Source: Streptomyces sp. RB17
GTDB taxonomy: Bacteria > Actinomycetota > Actinomycetes > Streptomycetales > Streptomycetaceae
Length of the DNA stretch: 64,000 nt
Assembly: GCF_009604455.1 (NCBI RefSeq)
Contig: NZ_WEGL01000006.1
Location: forward strand, 372,001 to 436,000
Reading direction: 5' to 3'
The position numbers were made by a program, and so were the translations under genes. The notes beneath the pieces are model-generated. The model ran no database searches, was not told the origin of the DNA, and saw nothing but the letters and a program-made list of their open reading frames with translations. Below, in pieces: positions 16,849 to 25,083 of the stretch. Numbering within the stretch: position 1 is the first letter of the stretch; each line of letters opens with the position of its first letter.

Positions 16849-17241
16849 ATGGTGGCGAACAAGGCCGATCAGGCGCTGGTGGACCGGTGGCGGGACATCC
16901 TGGCGCTGCACGCGCGGACCCAGTGCGAACTCGACCGCGCACTGCACCGACACGGGCTGTGCGCCAGCGACTTCGAGGTCCTGGACGTGCTGTCCGGGGA
17001 CTCCTGTGCCTACCGCGTGCAGGAGATCTCCGAGCGGGTCCATCTGAGTCAGAGCGCGCTGTCGCGGCTGATCGCCCGGCTGGAGAAGGACGCGCTCGTC
17101 GAGCGTGCCATGTGCCCCGAGGACCGCAGGGGCGTCCGCGTGGCGCTCACCGAGAAGGGGCGCGCGCTGCACGGCGAGGTGCTGCCGGTGCAGCGCGCGG
17201 TCCTGACCCGGATGCTGGAGGGCGAGCTCAGCCCCAGGTGA
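16849..17241 (+). CDS. MarR-family transcriptional regulator
   Basis: The 130-aa protein is typical MarR length, with winged helix VQEISERVHLSQSALSRLIA followed by wing residues CPEDRRGVRVALTEKG. It probably represses itself and the divergent MFS exporter, with release by the exported compound. The ATG at 16849 lies 6 nt after TACGGT. Its last 14 bp overlap the convergent MDMPI gene. Confidence 0.9.
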   Translation: MVANKADQALVDRWRDILALHARTQCELDRALHRHGLCASDFEVLDVLSGDSCAYRVQEISERVHLSQSALSRLIARLEKDALVERAMCPEDRRGVRVALTEKGRALHGEVLPVQRAVLTRMLEGELSPR

Positions 17242-17968
17242 CGGCCGACTTCTCGCGCCACAGCTCGGCGACGGCGGCGTCCCCGGTCACCTGCGGGAAC
17301 GGCAGCCGGTTCCACAGCGCCACGTACAACGGCGCGGCGGGTCCGGCCACTTCGCAGTCGGCGTCTCCTGTCGCGTCCCGCGTGGCCACCGGGGGCTCCT
17401 GAGACAGCCGTACGGTCCACACCGCGCCGTCCGTGTCCGTCGCCCGCACCCGCAGAACCCGGGGTTCGGCGCTGCGGACCCTGCTCTTGGCGCGGGCGTG
17501 GAAGCCGCGCAGCAGCTCGTCGATGCCGTCCGCCGCGAAGGCGGGGGCGATCTCGGTCCGGGTGCCGCCCCGCGCCGACTCGGCGTCGATCCGGTGCATC
17601 GTCGTCTCGTGCGCCTGACGCCGCGCCCAGAACGCGCGGGGTGACGGCGCCGGCAGGAAGTGCCAGCACTGCACGTCGGGCGCGGCCGAGGCGAGGGTGT
17701 CGACGAGATGGCGGTGCCCCTCGCGGAACCAGGCCAGCAGCTCGTCGCCGTCGAGGTCGGGCAGCCCGCCGCCGGGCTGGTACGAGGTGTGCCCCTCGAC
17801 GACGAAGGCGGCGGCCCAGCGGTGCACCATCCCGGTGTGCCGCAGCAGGTCCCTCACCTGCCAGTCGGGGCACGTCGGCACCTTGGCGTCGACGCCGGCC
17901 TGCTCGGCGGCCGCGGCGAGCAGCCGGCCCTCCCGGTCCAGGGTCTGCAGAAAGTCGGCAGTGTCCAT
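17228..17968 (-). CDS. Maleylpyruvate isomerase-family mycothiol-dependent protein
   Basis: The 246-aa protein has the MDMPI N-terminal motif CPDWQVRDLLRHTGMVHRW with a His ligand, the ARRQAHETTMHRIDAE helix with two more ligands, and a C-terminal SCP2-like domain (from about residue 160). It resembles the TIGR03083 actinobacterial family. The reaction is unknown. It is only distantly similar to the family member at 3839-4615. A near-consensus CACACT lies 7 nt before the ATG. It is convergent with and slightly overlaps the MarR gene. Confidence 0.87.
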   Translation of the reverse strand: MDTADFLQTLDREGRLLAAAAEQAGVDAKVPTCPDWQVRDLLRHTGMVHRWAAAFVVEGHTSYQPGGGLPDLDGDELLAWFREGHRHLVDTLASAAPDVQCWHFLPAPSPRAFWARRQAHETTMHRIDAESARGGTRTEIAPAFAADGIDELLRGFHARAKSRVRSAEPRVLRVRATDTDGAVWTVRLSQEPPVATRDATGDADCEVAGPAAPLYVALWNRLPFPQVTGDAAVAELWREKSAVTWG

Positions 17969-18055
17969 GGGGGTGAGTGTGCCGGATGGAGGGGGCTCGT
18001 GGGCCGGGCTGTCCTGTGTGGCCGGTTTCGGCTCTCCCGGACCTTCGGCCGCCCC

Positions 18056-19273
18056 TCACGCGCCCATCGTCCGCCGCGTGGACATCCCGATGGCGGCGGC
18101 GACGGCGGCCAGTGCCGCGACGCTGGTGAGTGCGGCGGGCAGGGAGAACCAGTCGGCCATGAACCCGATCGCGGGCGGCCCGAGCAGCATGCCGCCGTAG
18201 CCCAGCGTCGAGGCGACGGCCACGCCGGACGGTCCGGTCAGCACACCCGCCCGTTCCACGGCGACGGGAAAGAGGTTGGCGAGCCCGAGTCCGGTGACGG
18301 CGAAGCCGAGCAGCGCGGCCCACACGGACGGCGCGAGTGAACCGAGCAGCATGCCCCCGGCCGCGACGGTGCCGCCGACGATCACCGTACGGGCACGGCC
18401 GAGACGCTCCAGGAGGGTCGTGCCGGTCGCCCGGCCCACGGTCATGGCCAGCGCGAAACACGCGTACCCGGCCGCCGCCACGCCGGACGACGCCGCGAGG
18501 TCCTGCTGGAGGTGGAGCGCGCCCCAGTCGGCCATGGCGCCTTCGCCGTAGGCGGTGCACAGCGCGATCAGCCCGAAGACGAGGACCAGCCCGCGGCGGC
18601 CGCCCGTCCGGCGCGCCGCGACAGGTGACGGCTCCGGGTGTGGGGAGGGGGCGCGGTCCGCCGGGGCGGGCGGTTCCTGCCGCAGCAGGGTGCGCCCGGC
18701 GACGGCTGTGACGAGCAGCCCGATCAGGGTCAGGCCGAACAGATGCCGGGTGGGGGAGAGCGCACCGGAGACCAGGCCGCCGAGACCGGCGCCGATCATC
18801 CCGCCGAGGCTGAACGCCGCGTGGAACGACGGCATGATCGGCCGCCGCAGCGCCGCCACCAGGTCGACGGCGGCGCTGTTGAAGGCGACGTTGATACCGC
18901 CGTAGGCGGCGCCGAAGACGAGGAGTACGGCGCCGAGGGCGGGCGCGGAGTGAGTCAGCGGGGGCAGGCTGACGCTGAGGGAGAGCAGGACGGCGCAGAC
19001 CACAGTGACCGGATGGCTGCCGTAGCGGCGGCACAGCCGCCCGGTCAGGGTCATGGTGACGACGGCGCCGGCGGAGACACAGAGCAGGGCCAGGCCCAGG
19101 GCGCTGGCGGAGGAGTCGGTCTGCTGCTTGATGGCGGGGATGCGGACCACCCAGCCCGCGAAGACGAAGCCGTCGAGCGCGAAGAACGCGGTGAGAGCGA
19201 CGCGGAGCCGGGAGAGATCGCGGCTGCCACCCGGCACGACGCTGTGCTTTCGGGTTTTGTTTATTAGCGGCAC
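18056..19273 (-). CDS. MFS transporter, 12 TM
   Basis: The 405-aa protein has about twelve hydrophobic helices. It opens DGFVFAGWVVRIPAIKQQ, has TGRLCRRYGSHPV in the loop after helix 2 and GGINVAFNSAAVDL in helix 4, resembling a small MFS group related to sugar or drug permeases. The substrate is unknown. The start is taken as the GTG at 19273, read from a leaderless mRNA given a promoter 6 nt upstream. The first codons (CTA ATA AAC AAA) are atypical for this genome, so a downstream GTG at 19237 is an alternative. Confidence 0.83.
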   Translation of the reverse strand: MPLINKTRKHSVVPGGSRDLSRLRVALTAFFALDGFVFAGWVVRIPAIKQQTDSSASALGLALLCVSAGAVVTMTLTGRLCRRYGSHPVTVVCAVLLSLSVSLPPLTHSAPALGAVLLVFGAAYGGINVAFNSAAVDLVAALRRPIMPSFHAAFSLGGMIGAGLGGLVSGALSPTRHLFGLTLIGLLVTAVAGRTLLRQEPPAPADRAPSPHPEPSPVAARRTGGRRGLVLVFGLIALCTAYGEGAMADWGALHLQQDLAASSGVAAAGYACFALAMTVGRATGTTLLERLGRARTVIVGGTVAAGGMLLGSLAPSVWAALLGFAVTGLGLANLFPVAVERAGVLTGPSGVAVASTLGYGGMLLGPPAIGFMADWFSLPAALTSVAALAAVAAAIGMSTRRTMGA

Positions 19274-19279
19274 AAAGTC

Positions 19280-19309
19280 AGGCTAGGTGGGTGGGCGGGG
19301 GTGGTGCAA
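19280..19309 (-). promoter_or_regulatory. Promoter for the MFS gene, leaderless type
   Basis: On the minus strand TTGCAC (-35, 19304-19309) is followed after 18 nt by TAGCCT (-10, 19280-19285), and the GTG start at 19273 comes 6 nt later. The geometry places transcription start on the start codon. Confidence 0.6.
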
Positions 19310-19920
19310 GGGGAGGGCCGGCACCGGGAGGTGCCCCCGCACGGGGTGTGCGCCGGGACGGGGAGCCCGCCGCACGGGCAAGGCGTGCCGCATGCGGGGT
19401 GCGGCCTGCACGCCGAAGCTGGAGGTGTCGCCCCGCGCTGCGTACACGACTGCACCGGGAGATGTCGGCCCTACCCCCGCACCGGGAAGTGCTCCGCACG
19501 GGTGTACGCACCCCGCACCAGTACGCGCTCCGCACGGCTGTGTGCGGCGCACGGGTATGCGCTCCCGAACAGCGAAGACGCTGCCGCACGGGTATGGCCC
19601 CCTGCACCGGAAGGGTGCCCCGCATGGGTGTGTGCGGCGCACCGGTATGCGCTCCCGAACAGCGAAGAGAGGGTGCCTTGCGGGGGGTGTGTGTGGCCCA
19701 CGGGTATGCGCCCCTCCGCACGGGCGACGCGCCGTTCCGCGCGGGACGCCCCCGCACAGGGACACGCCGCCTCGCACAGGGACACGCCCTGCCCCGCACA
19801 GGGACAACGCCCCGCCCCCCGCACGGGATGCGCCCCTCCCGACGGGAACACGCTCCTCCGCACGGGACGCGCCCCTCCGCACGCCGGAGGCGCACCCGCG
19901 CCGATCGGGAAACCGCCCCC
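19290..19920. repeat. Degenerate GC-rich repeat region with a duplicated block of about 40 bp
   Basis: The gap between the MFS start and the SDR 3' end is made of short units such as CGCACGGG, CGCACAGGGACACGCC and CGGGTATGCGC. A longer block, TGTGCGGCGCACGGGTATGC continuing through GCTCCCGAACAGCGAAGA, occurs twice about 90 bp apart (near 19539 and 19629) with one mismatch in the core. Open frames run through on both strands but look like Pro/Arg/Thr-rich artefacts. I see no supported gene here. Confidence 0.8.
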
Positions 19921-19929
19921 CCACACTGC

Positions 19930-20616
19930 TCAGACCGGCTCGAACCCCTCCCCCGTAACCCTCAGCACCGTCCGCCCCTCGTAGTCCTCGCCGGAGGCGA
20001 TCGCCACGATGGCCCGGGCGACCCCGGCCGGGTCGAGTGGTACGGGGAAGCGTTCCTTCAGATACGCGTCGGCCGACTGGCCGGTCTCGGCGCCGTACGC
20101 GGTGGCCGCGGCCTCGCCGATCGCGGTCCCGGTGAGCAGTTGGCCCGGGACGAGGGCGACGAACCGGATGCCGAGTCCGCGGGCGTCGGCTTCGCGCTGG
20201 AGATACCCGGCCAGGAACATCTGCGTCCGCTTGGCGCCGGCGTAGCCGCCCGACAGCGGTGAGCCGCCGAGCCCGGCGCCGCTGGAGAGGATCACCACGG
20301 TCGAGCCCGGCCGCAACGGCCGTGCGAGGGCGGCGCGACCGACCTCGAAGGCGATCCTGACGTCGACGTGCCAGGGAGCCGAGAACGACTCCCAGCTCTG
20401 CTCCGCGACCGGCGCCATCCGCGGTCGCGCGCCCGCGGCGACCACGACGAGGTCCGGGTCGGCCTCCCCGAGGAGCGCCGTCACCCGCGCGGGATCCGTG
20501 GCGTCCCGCTCGTGACCGGAGCCCAGGACACGGAAGCCGGCGGCGGTGAGGGCGTCGGCGGTGGCGCGGCCGACGCTGCCGGCTGCGCCGATGACCAAGG
20601 CGTTGTGGCTGTTCAT
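19930..20616 (-). CDS. Short-chain dehydrogenase/NAD(P)-binding protein
   Basis: The 228-aa Rossmann protein has an N-terminal nucleotide motif VIGAAGSVGRATA, a VVVAAGARPR segment in the place of the usual NNAG, catalytic-type Ser in VILSSGAG and the Tyr-Lys pair in GGYAGAKR. It is shorter than usual for SDRs. The substrate is unknown. GGGAGG precedes the ATG. It lies downstream of, and in the same direction as, the SDR at 20715-21443 with a gap of about 100 bp; the two may be co-transcribed. Confidence 0.85.
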   Translation of the reverse strand: MNSHNALVIGAAGSVGRATADALTAAGFRVLGSGHERDATDPARVTALLGEADPDLVVVAAGARPRMAPVAEQSWESFSAPWHVDVRIAFEVGRAALARPLRPGSTVVILSSGAGLGGSPLSGGYAGAKRTQMFLAGYLQREADARGLGIRFVALVPGQLLTGTAIGEAAATAYGAETGQSADAYLKERFPVPLDPAGVARAIVAIASGEDYEGRTVLRVTGEGFEPV

Positions 20617-20714
20617 GGGGTTCCTCCCGGGCGGACGGTGGATGCGGACGATGTGCGGTGCCGGGGCGGCGTCGTACGCGTCACGGCGGCGCCCTCTCGT
20701 ACGAGCCCCATGGC

Positions 20715-21443
20715 TCAGGAGCCGGTGGCTCGTGCCGCCGGCAGGCCCGCCAGCTGCCGTTCCAGGGCCTTCACCACGCCGCTGTGCCAGCCCTCGGCCA
20801 GGGACGCCGACAGCGGGTCGGGGAAGATGTCCTCCTCGCCCTTCTCCACACCGTCGAAGACGGCTCGCGCCACGGACTCGGCGGAGGCCTTCGGGATGTC
20901 GAGCGAGCGGGTCATGTCGGTGTCCACGGGCCCGGTCAGCACCGCGTGCACGCGCACCCCCCGTCCCGCCAGCAGGGTGCGCAGCGACTGCGTCAGGGAG
21001 AACGCCGCCGCCTTGGACACCGAGTAGGCCGGAAGCAGCGGCAGCGCGGCGAGGCCGTTCAGCGACAGGTTGTTGACGATCGCGCCCTGGGAGCGGAGCA
21101 GCGCCGGCAGGAAGGCCTGGATCACGTCGTAGGTGCCGAAGAGGTTGACGGCGAGATGCCGTTCCAGGGCGGTACGGTCTTCCAACTCGTCGGGTACGGC
21201 GATGCCGGCGTTGTTGACCAGGACGTCGAGGGCATCGATCTCCCCGGCGGCCCGGCGCAGCCGGTCTCCGTCCGTCACGTCCAGGCGCAGCGGCGTGACC
21301 CGCCGGTCCGGGTGGTCCAGCGGCCCGCGGGTACCGGCGTACACCCGCGCCGCGCCCCTCGCCAGGGCCTCCTCAACCAGCTCCCGGCCGATGCCGCGAT
21401 TGCCGCCGGTGACCAGAACGGCCCTGCCCGCGATGTTCGTCAC
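20715..21443 (-). CDS. SDR-family oxidoreductase
   Basis: The 242-aa classical SDR has TGGNRGIG as cofactor motif, VLVNNAGIA, Ser in VNNLSLNG and catalytic YSVSK. It should use NAD(P)H to interconvert an alcohol and a carbonyl. GGAGAG lies before the ATG. It is divergent from the ECF sigma factor at 21621 and upstream of a second SDR, so the sigma factor may control both; that is inference. Confidence 0.9.
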   Translation of the reverse strand: MTNIAGRAVLVTGGNRGIGRELVEEALARGAARVYAGTRGPLDHPDRRVTPLRLDVTDGDRLRRAAGEIDALDVLVNNAGIAVPDELEDRTALERHLAVNLFGTYDVIQAFLPALLRSQGAIVNNLSLNGLAALPLLPAYSVSKAAAFSLTQSLRTLLAGRGVRVHAVLTGPVDTDMTRSLDIPKASAESVARAVFDGVEKGEEDIFPDPLSASLAEGWHSGVVKALERQLAGLPAARATGS

Positions 21444-21620
21444 GGTGATCTCCCTCTCCTTGAAGACGCGTGGACAGCCTGAGCGCGCTGTCCGACGCGC
21501 TGTGGATGTGCGGTCACTTGTGGAGACACGGGCGCCCGCGGCGAATCACCGATGACTTTCCGGCCCGGTCGGTGTCCTTACCGTGAGGACCGGAGGAAGA
21601 GCGAGGCGAGGGATGCCGTG

Positions 21621-22670
21621 GTGACCGAGACGACCCTGGACCGTGCGCGGGCCGGCGACGCGGAGGCGTTCCGTGCGCTGACCGAGCCGCACCGGCGCGA
21701 ACTCCAGCTGCACTGCTACCGGATCCTCGGCTCCGTACAGGACGCGGAGGACACGGTCCAGGAGACCCTGCTCGCCGCCTGGCGCGGGCTGGACGGATTC
21801 CAGGGCCGGGCCTCCGTACGCGCCTGGCTGTACCGCATCGCGACCAACCGCTGCCTGAACGCGCTGCGCGACGCCGGCCGGCGGCCGCAGCCGCGCGAAC
21901 CGGCCCGTCCCCCGTCGGACGTGCCCGACCCCACGCGCCGCTCCGAGGCGCTCTGGTACGAGCCCTACCCGGACGCCCTGCTCGCCGACCTGCCCGACAC
22001 CGCGCCGGGCCCGGAGGCCCGTTACGAGACGCGGGAGGCGCTGGCGCTGTCGTTCACGGCCGGGCTCCAGCAACTGCCGCCACGGCAGCGCGCGGTCCTG
22101 GTGCTGCGCGATGTGCTCGGCTTCCGCACCGCGGAAGTGGCCCAACTTCTCGACAGCAGCGGTGTGTCGGTGAACAGCGCCCTGCAGCGCGCGCGTGCGG
22201 CGCTGGACGGCCGGCTGCCCGCACCGGACCGGGACCGTGCACCGCTGCCGCGTTCGACGCGGGAACGCGCGCTCGTCGCACGGTTCGTGGACGCACTGGA
22301 GAACTCCGACGTCGACGGGCTCCTCGCGCTGCTGACCGAGGACGCCCGGCTGACGATGCCGCCCGAGCCGCTCGAGTACCAGGGACACACGGCGATCGCC
22401 CGGTTCTACGGCGCCCTGCCCTGGTGGGGCGGCCAGGCGCTTCGGCTCCTGTCCACGCGTGCGAACGGCCAGCCCGCGTTCGGCAGCTATCTGCGCGAGC
22501 CCGGCAGCCCGGACGCACACGCGTACGGGCTTGTCGTTCTCACACTGCGAGACGACCGGATCTCCGCCATCACCCGCTTCGGCGACAACGGCCTCCTGCC
22601 ACTCTTCGGCCTGCCCCGGACACTGAGTGACCGGCCCCGAGTGCCCGGGAATCGACCGATGTGCCCTTGA
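21621..22670 (+). CDS. ECF sigma factor with C-terminal SnoaL-like domain (SigG/TIGR02960 type)
   Basis: The 349-aa protein has sigma region 2 (HCYRILGSVQDAEDTVQETL, AWLYRIATNRCLNALRD) at about 30-90, region 4 (LPPRQRAVLVLRDVLGFRTA, VSVNSALQRARAAL) at about 150-205, and an NTF2/SnoaL-like domain from about 225 (VARFVDALENSDVDGLLALL). SnoaL-tailed ECF factors have no separate anti-sigma gene, and none is visible here; the tail is thought to regulate activity. Two adjacent GTG codons (21618, 21621) after GGAGGAAGAGCGAGGCGAGG could start it. Targets are unknown. Confidence 0.88.
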   Translation: MTETTLDRARAGDAEAFRALTEPHRRELQLHCYRILGSVQDAEDTVQETLLAAWRGLDGFQGRASVRAWLYRIATNRCLNALRDAGRRPQPREPARPPSDVPDPTRRSEALWYEPYPDALLADLPDTAPGPEARYETREALALSFTAGLQQLPPRQRAVLVLRDVLGFRTAEVAQLLDSSGVSVNSALQRARAALDGRLPAPDRDRAPLPRSTRERALVARFVDALENSDVDGLLALLTEDARLTMPPEPLEYQGHTAIARFYGALPWWGGQALRLLSTRANGQPAFGSYLREPGSPDAHAYGLVVLTLRDDRISAITRFGDNGLLPLFGLPRTLSDRPRVPGNRPMCP

Positions 22671-22840
22671 CCTGCATCGACTTGAGTCCGCTCGGGCCGA
22701 CGGCGGCGCCAACGAGGCGGGAGGCACGCCTCGTTCGGCCTGTCCCCAGGGCGTCCGGGCGCATTCCGGGGGCGGATACAGGTCGGTTAATGCTTGCTCA
22801 CGAGCTGGTTGCCGAGGGGTGAGCGGTCCATGATGGGCTC

Positions 22841-23236
22841 ATGACGTTGGCCTCGCGCGCGCTCGCGCAACTGGCGACCTGGCCCGACCTGAGACAGGCG
22901 GTCCCGAGCTGCGGCCTGGGAGAGGCGGTGAGTTCGGCCCAGGGCGAGATCGCCCACTTCCACTCGGACCGCGATGTGGATCTGCGGCTGACCGACCGGG
23001 CGATCCGGCGGTTCGCCAAGGACCTCAGGGACTCGGGCGCGATCAGGATCGTGCCCGGTTCGCAGTGGGTGACGCTGCGCCTCGACGCGGCGAGCGACGT
23101 CGACCTGCTGCTGACCCTGGTGAGCGTGGCGCTCCAGGCCCAGCAGGCCTGGCCCGACCCGCTCGACCGGCCCGCCGCCGGCTGCAACGACCAGCGTGGC
23201 GCGGGTTTCGTGAAGGCCGACCGCGGCGGCATCTGA
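22841..23236 (+). CDS. Luciferase-domain/DUF5519-like protein
   Basis: The 131-aa soluble protein contains SAQGEIAHFHSDRDVDLRLT and IRIVPGSQWVTLRLDA, which I recognise as the short actinobacterial group annotated luciferase family/DUF5519. There is no light-producing function implied. The group is often thought to be small structural or binding proteins; the role is unknown. CATGAT lies 6 nt before the ATG and no good ribosome site is present, so translation may be leaderless. It converges with the DeoR gene. Confidence 0.75.
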   Translation: MTLASRALAQLATWPDLRQAVPSCGLGEAVSSAQGEIAHFHSDRDVDLRLTDRAIRRFAKDLRDSGAIRIVPGSQWVTLRLDAASDVDLLLTLVSVALQAQQAWPDPLDRPAAGCNDQRGAGFVKADRGGI

Positions 23237-23259
23237 GCCGGCCCGCCCTGCGTCGCCTG

Positions 23260-24039
23260 TCACACCGTGACGACCCGGACGCCGGCCTCCTCGAAGCGGC
23301 GTACCGTCTCCTGCCCCGCCGCCGTGTCCGTCACGAGCGTGTCCACCAGCTCCGCCCCGCAGATCCGGGCGAACGCCCGCTGGCCCAGCTTGCTGGAGTC
23401 CGCGGCGACCACCACCCGCTCGGCGCGCTCGCACAGCAGCCGGTTGATCGCGGCCTCCGCCTCGTCATGGGCCGCCGCGCCGTGCGTCACGTCGAAGGCG
23501 ACGACCCCGAGCACCGCCACGTCGAGCGTGATCTGACCGAGTACCCCGTCCGCGAGCGGGCCGATGAGTTCGTACGACTGCGGTCGCGCGACCCCGCCCG
23601 TCACCACGATCTTGAACTGGGGGCGTACGGCGAGCTCGTTGGCGATGTTGAGCGCGTTGGTGACGACGGTCAGCGCGGGCGATCCGGTGGACAGATCGCC
23701 GCGTACGGCCAGGGCGCGGGCCACCTCCGTGGTGGTCGTGCCGCCGGTCAGCCCCACCGCCTCGCCCGGCGCGACGAGTTCGGCCACGGCCTTGGCGATG
23801 CGCTGCTTCTCCGAGGCCCGGCGGGCCGTCTTGTAGCGCAGCGGGAGTTCGTACGACACCCCGTGCACCACCGCGCCGCCCCGGGTGCGCACCAGCATCT
23901 GCTGCTCGGCGAGCTGGTCGAAGTCCCGCCGGATCGTCGCCGCCGACACCGCCAGCTCGGCCGCCGCCTCCTCGACCTCGAGCCGGCCGCGCTCGACGAG
24001 CAGTTCCAGCAGTGCCTTCCAGCGGGCGTCCCGGGACAT
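23260..24039 (-). CDS. DeoR-family transcriptional regulator (AgaR-like)
   Basis: The 259-aa protein has the DeoR helix-turn-helix (LEVEEAAAELAVSAATIRRDF) and the C-terminal sugar-phosphate sensor domain with GLTGGTTTTEVARAL, VVTNALNIANELA and VVVAADSSKLG. DeoR proteins repress sugar catabolic operons and sense phosphorylated sugars. It is divergent from the SIS-aldolase pair and very likely regulates it, by analogy with AgaR. GGAGG precedes the ATG. Confidence 0.9.
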   Translation of the reverse strand: MSRDARWKALLELLVERGRLEVEEAAAELAVSAATIRRDFDQLAEQQMLVRTRGGAVVHGVSYELPLRYKTARRASEKQRIAKAVAELVAPGEAVGLTGGTTTTEVARALAVRGDLSTGSPALTVVTNALNIANELAVRPQFKIVVTGGVARPQSYELIGPLADGVLGQITLDVAVLGVVAFDVTHGAAAHDEAEAAINRLLCERAERVVVAADSSKLGQRAFARICGAELVDTLVTDTAAGQETVRRFEEAGVRVVTV

Positions 24040-24100
24040 CCGCAGCCTCCGTTCTGACGTCTCCCGGTGACCCTAGCGCACCTCACCCGCGGTCAAATGC

Positions 24101-24130
24101 TTGATTGTGCTCGAAAGATCGCTATATCTT
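24101..24130 (+). promoter_or_regulatory. Promoter and possible operator of the SIS-aldolase operon
   Basis: TTGATT (24101-24106) and TATATC (24123-24128) are spaced 16 nt, a plausible housekeeping promoter. AAGAT and ATCTT form an inverted repeat across the -10 box, and GTGCTCGAAAG resembles DeoR-type sites. The stretch is AT-rich against the background. Confidence 0.5.
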
Positions 24131-24162
24131 GCAGGAAAAATCAGTAAGGGGAGGGTGTGGCC

Positions 24163-25044
24163 ATGAGTCATGTCGAGGACGAGCTGAACAGCCAGCCGGA
24201 GTGCTGGATACGGGCGGCCGAGGAGGCGGACCGCTACCGGGAGGCGCTGCCGCGGCCGGGGGAGCGGGTCGCCGTCGTGGGGTGCGGGACCTCGTACTTC
24301 ATGGCGCAGGCGGCGGCCGCCCTGCGGGAGGGTGCCGGCCAGGGCGAGACCGACGCGTTCGCTGCCTCCGAGTTCCCCCACCGGCGGTCGTACGACCGGG
24401 TGGTGGCCCTCACCCGGTCCGGCACCACCACCGAAGTGCTGGAGCTGCTGGCCCGGTTGAGGGGCCGGACCCGGACCACGGCCGTCACCGGCGATCCGGA
24501 CACCCCGGTGACCTCGGCCGCCGACGACCTCGTGGTGCTGGACTTCGCCGACGAACGCTCCGTCGTCCAGACCCGGTTCGCCACCACCGCTCTCACCCTC
24601 CTGCGCGCCCATCTCGGCCTGCACACCGACTCCGTCGTCGCCGACGCGCGCACGGCCCTCGCCACCCCTCTTCCCGAAGAGCTGGTCTCCTGCACCCAGT
24701 TCACCTTCCTCGGGCGCGGCTGGACCGTCGGGCTCGCCAACGAGGCCGGGCTGAAGATGCGCGAGGCCGCACTGTCCTGGACCGAGGCGTATCCGGCGAT
24801 GGAGTACCGGCACGGTCCCATCAGCATCACCACCGGGGGCACGGCCACCTGGATGCTCGGCGAGGCACCCGACGGGCTCGCCGAACAGGTCCGCACCACC
24901 GGCGCCCGGTGGATCGCCGGCGGGCTCGACCCGCTCGCCGAACTCGTCCGTGTCCAGCGGCTCGCGGTCGCCGTCGCCGCCGCCAGCGGCCTCGACCCGG
25001 ACCAGCCGCGCCATCTCACCCGCTCGGTGATCCTCGCCCCCTGA
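24163..25044 (+). CDS. SIS-domain sugar isomerase (AgaS-like)
   Basis: The 293-aa protein has two SIS domains: VVGCGTSYFMAQ and LTRSGTTTEVLELL in the first, and FLGRGWTVGLANEAGLKMRE with AYPAMEYRHGPIS in the second. This matches the AgaS/GlmS-isomerase group, which binds phosphosugars and in AgaS catalyses deamination/isomerisation of galactosamine-6-phosphate to tagatose-6-phosphate. The ATG at 24163 follows GGGGAGGG. The aldolase gene follows after 39 bp, so the two form an operon divergent from a DeoR regulator. The exact sugar is inferred. Confidence 0.85.
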   Translation: MSHVEDELNSQPECWIRAAEEADRYREALPRPGERVAVVGCGTSYFMAQAAAALREGAGQGETDAFAASEFPHRRSYDRVVALTRSGTTTEVLELLARLRGRTRTTAVTGDPDTPVTSAADDLVVLDFADERSVVQTRFATTALTLLRAHLGLHTDSVVADARTALATPLPEELVSCTQFTFLGRGWTVGLANEAGLKMREAALSWTEAYPAMEYRHGPISITTGGTATWMLGEAPDGLAEQVRTTGARWIAGGLDPLAELVRVQRLAVAVAAASGLDPDQPRHLTRSVILAP

Positions 25045-25083
25045 ACCCCGGCCCGCCGCCCACGCCCCGGAAGGACACCTGCT

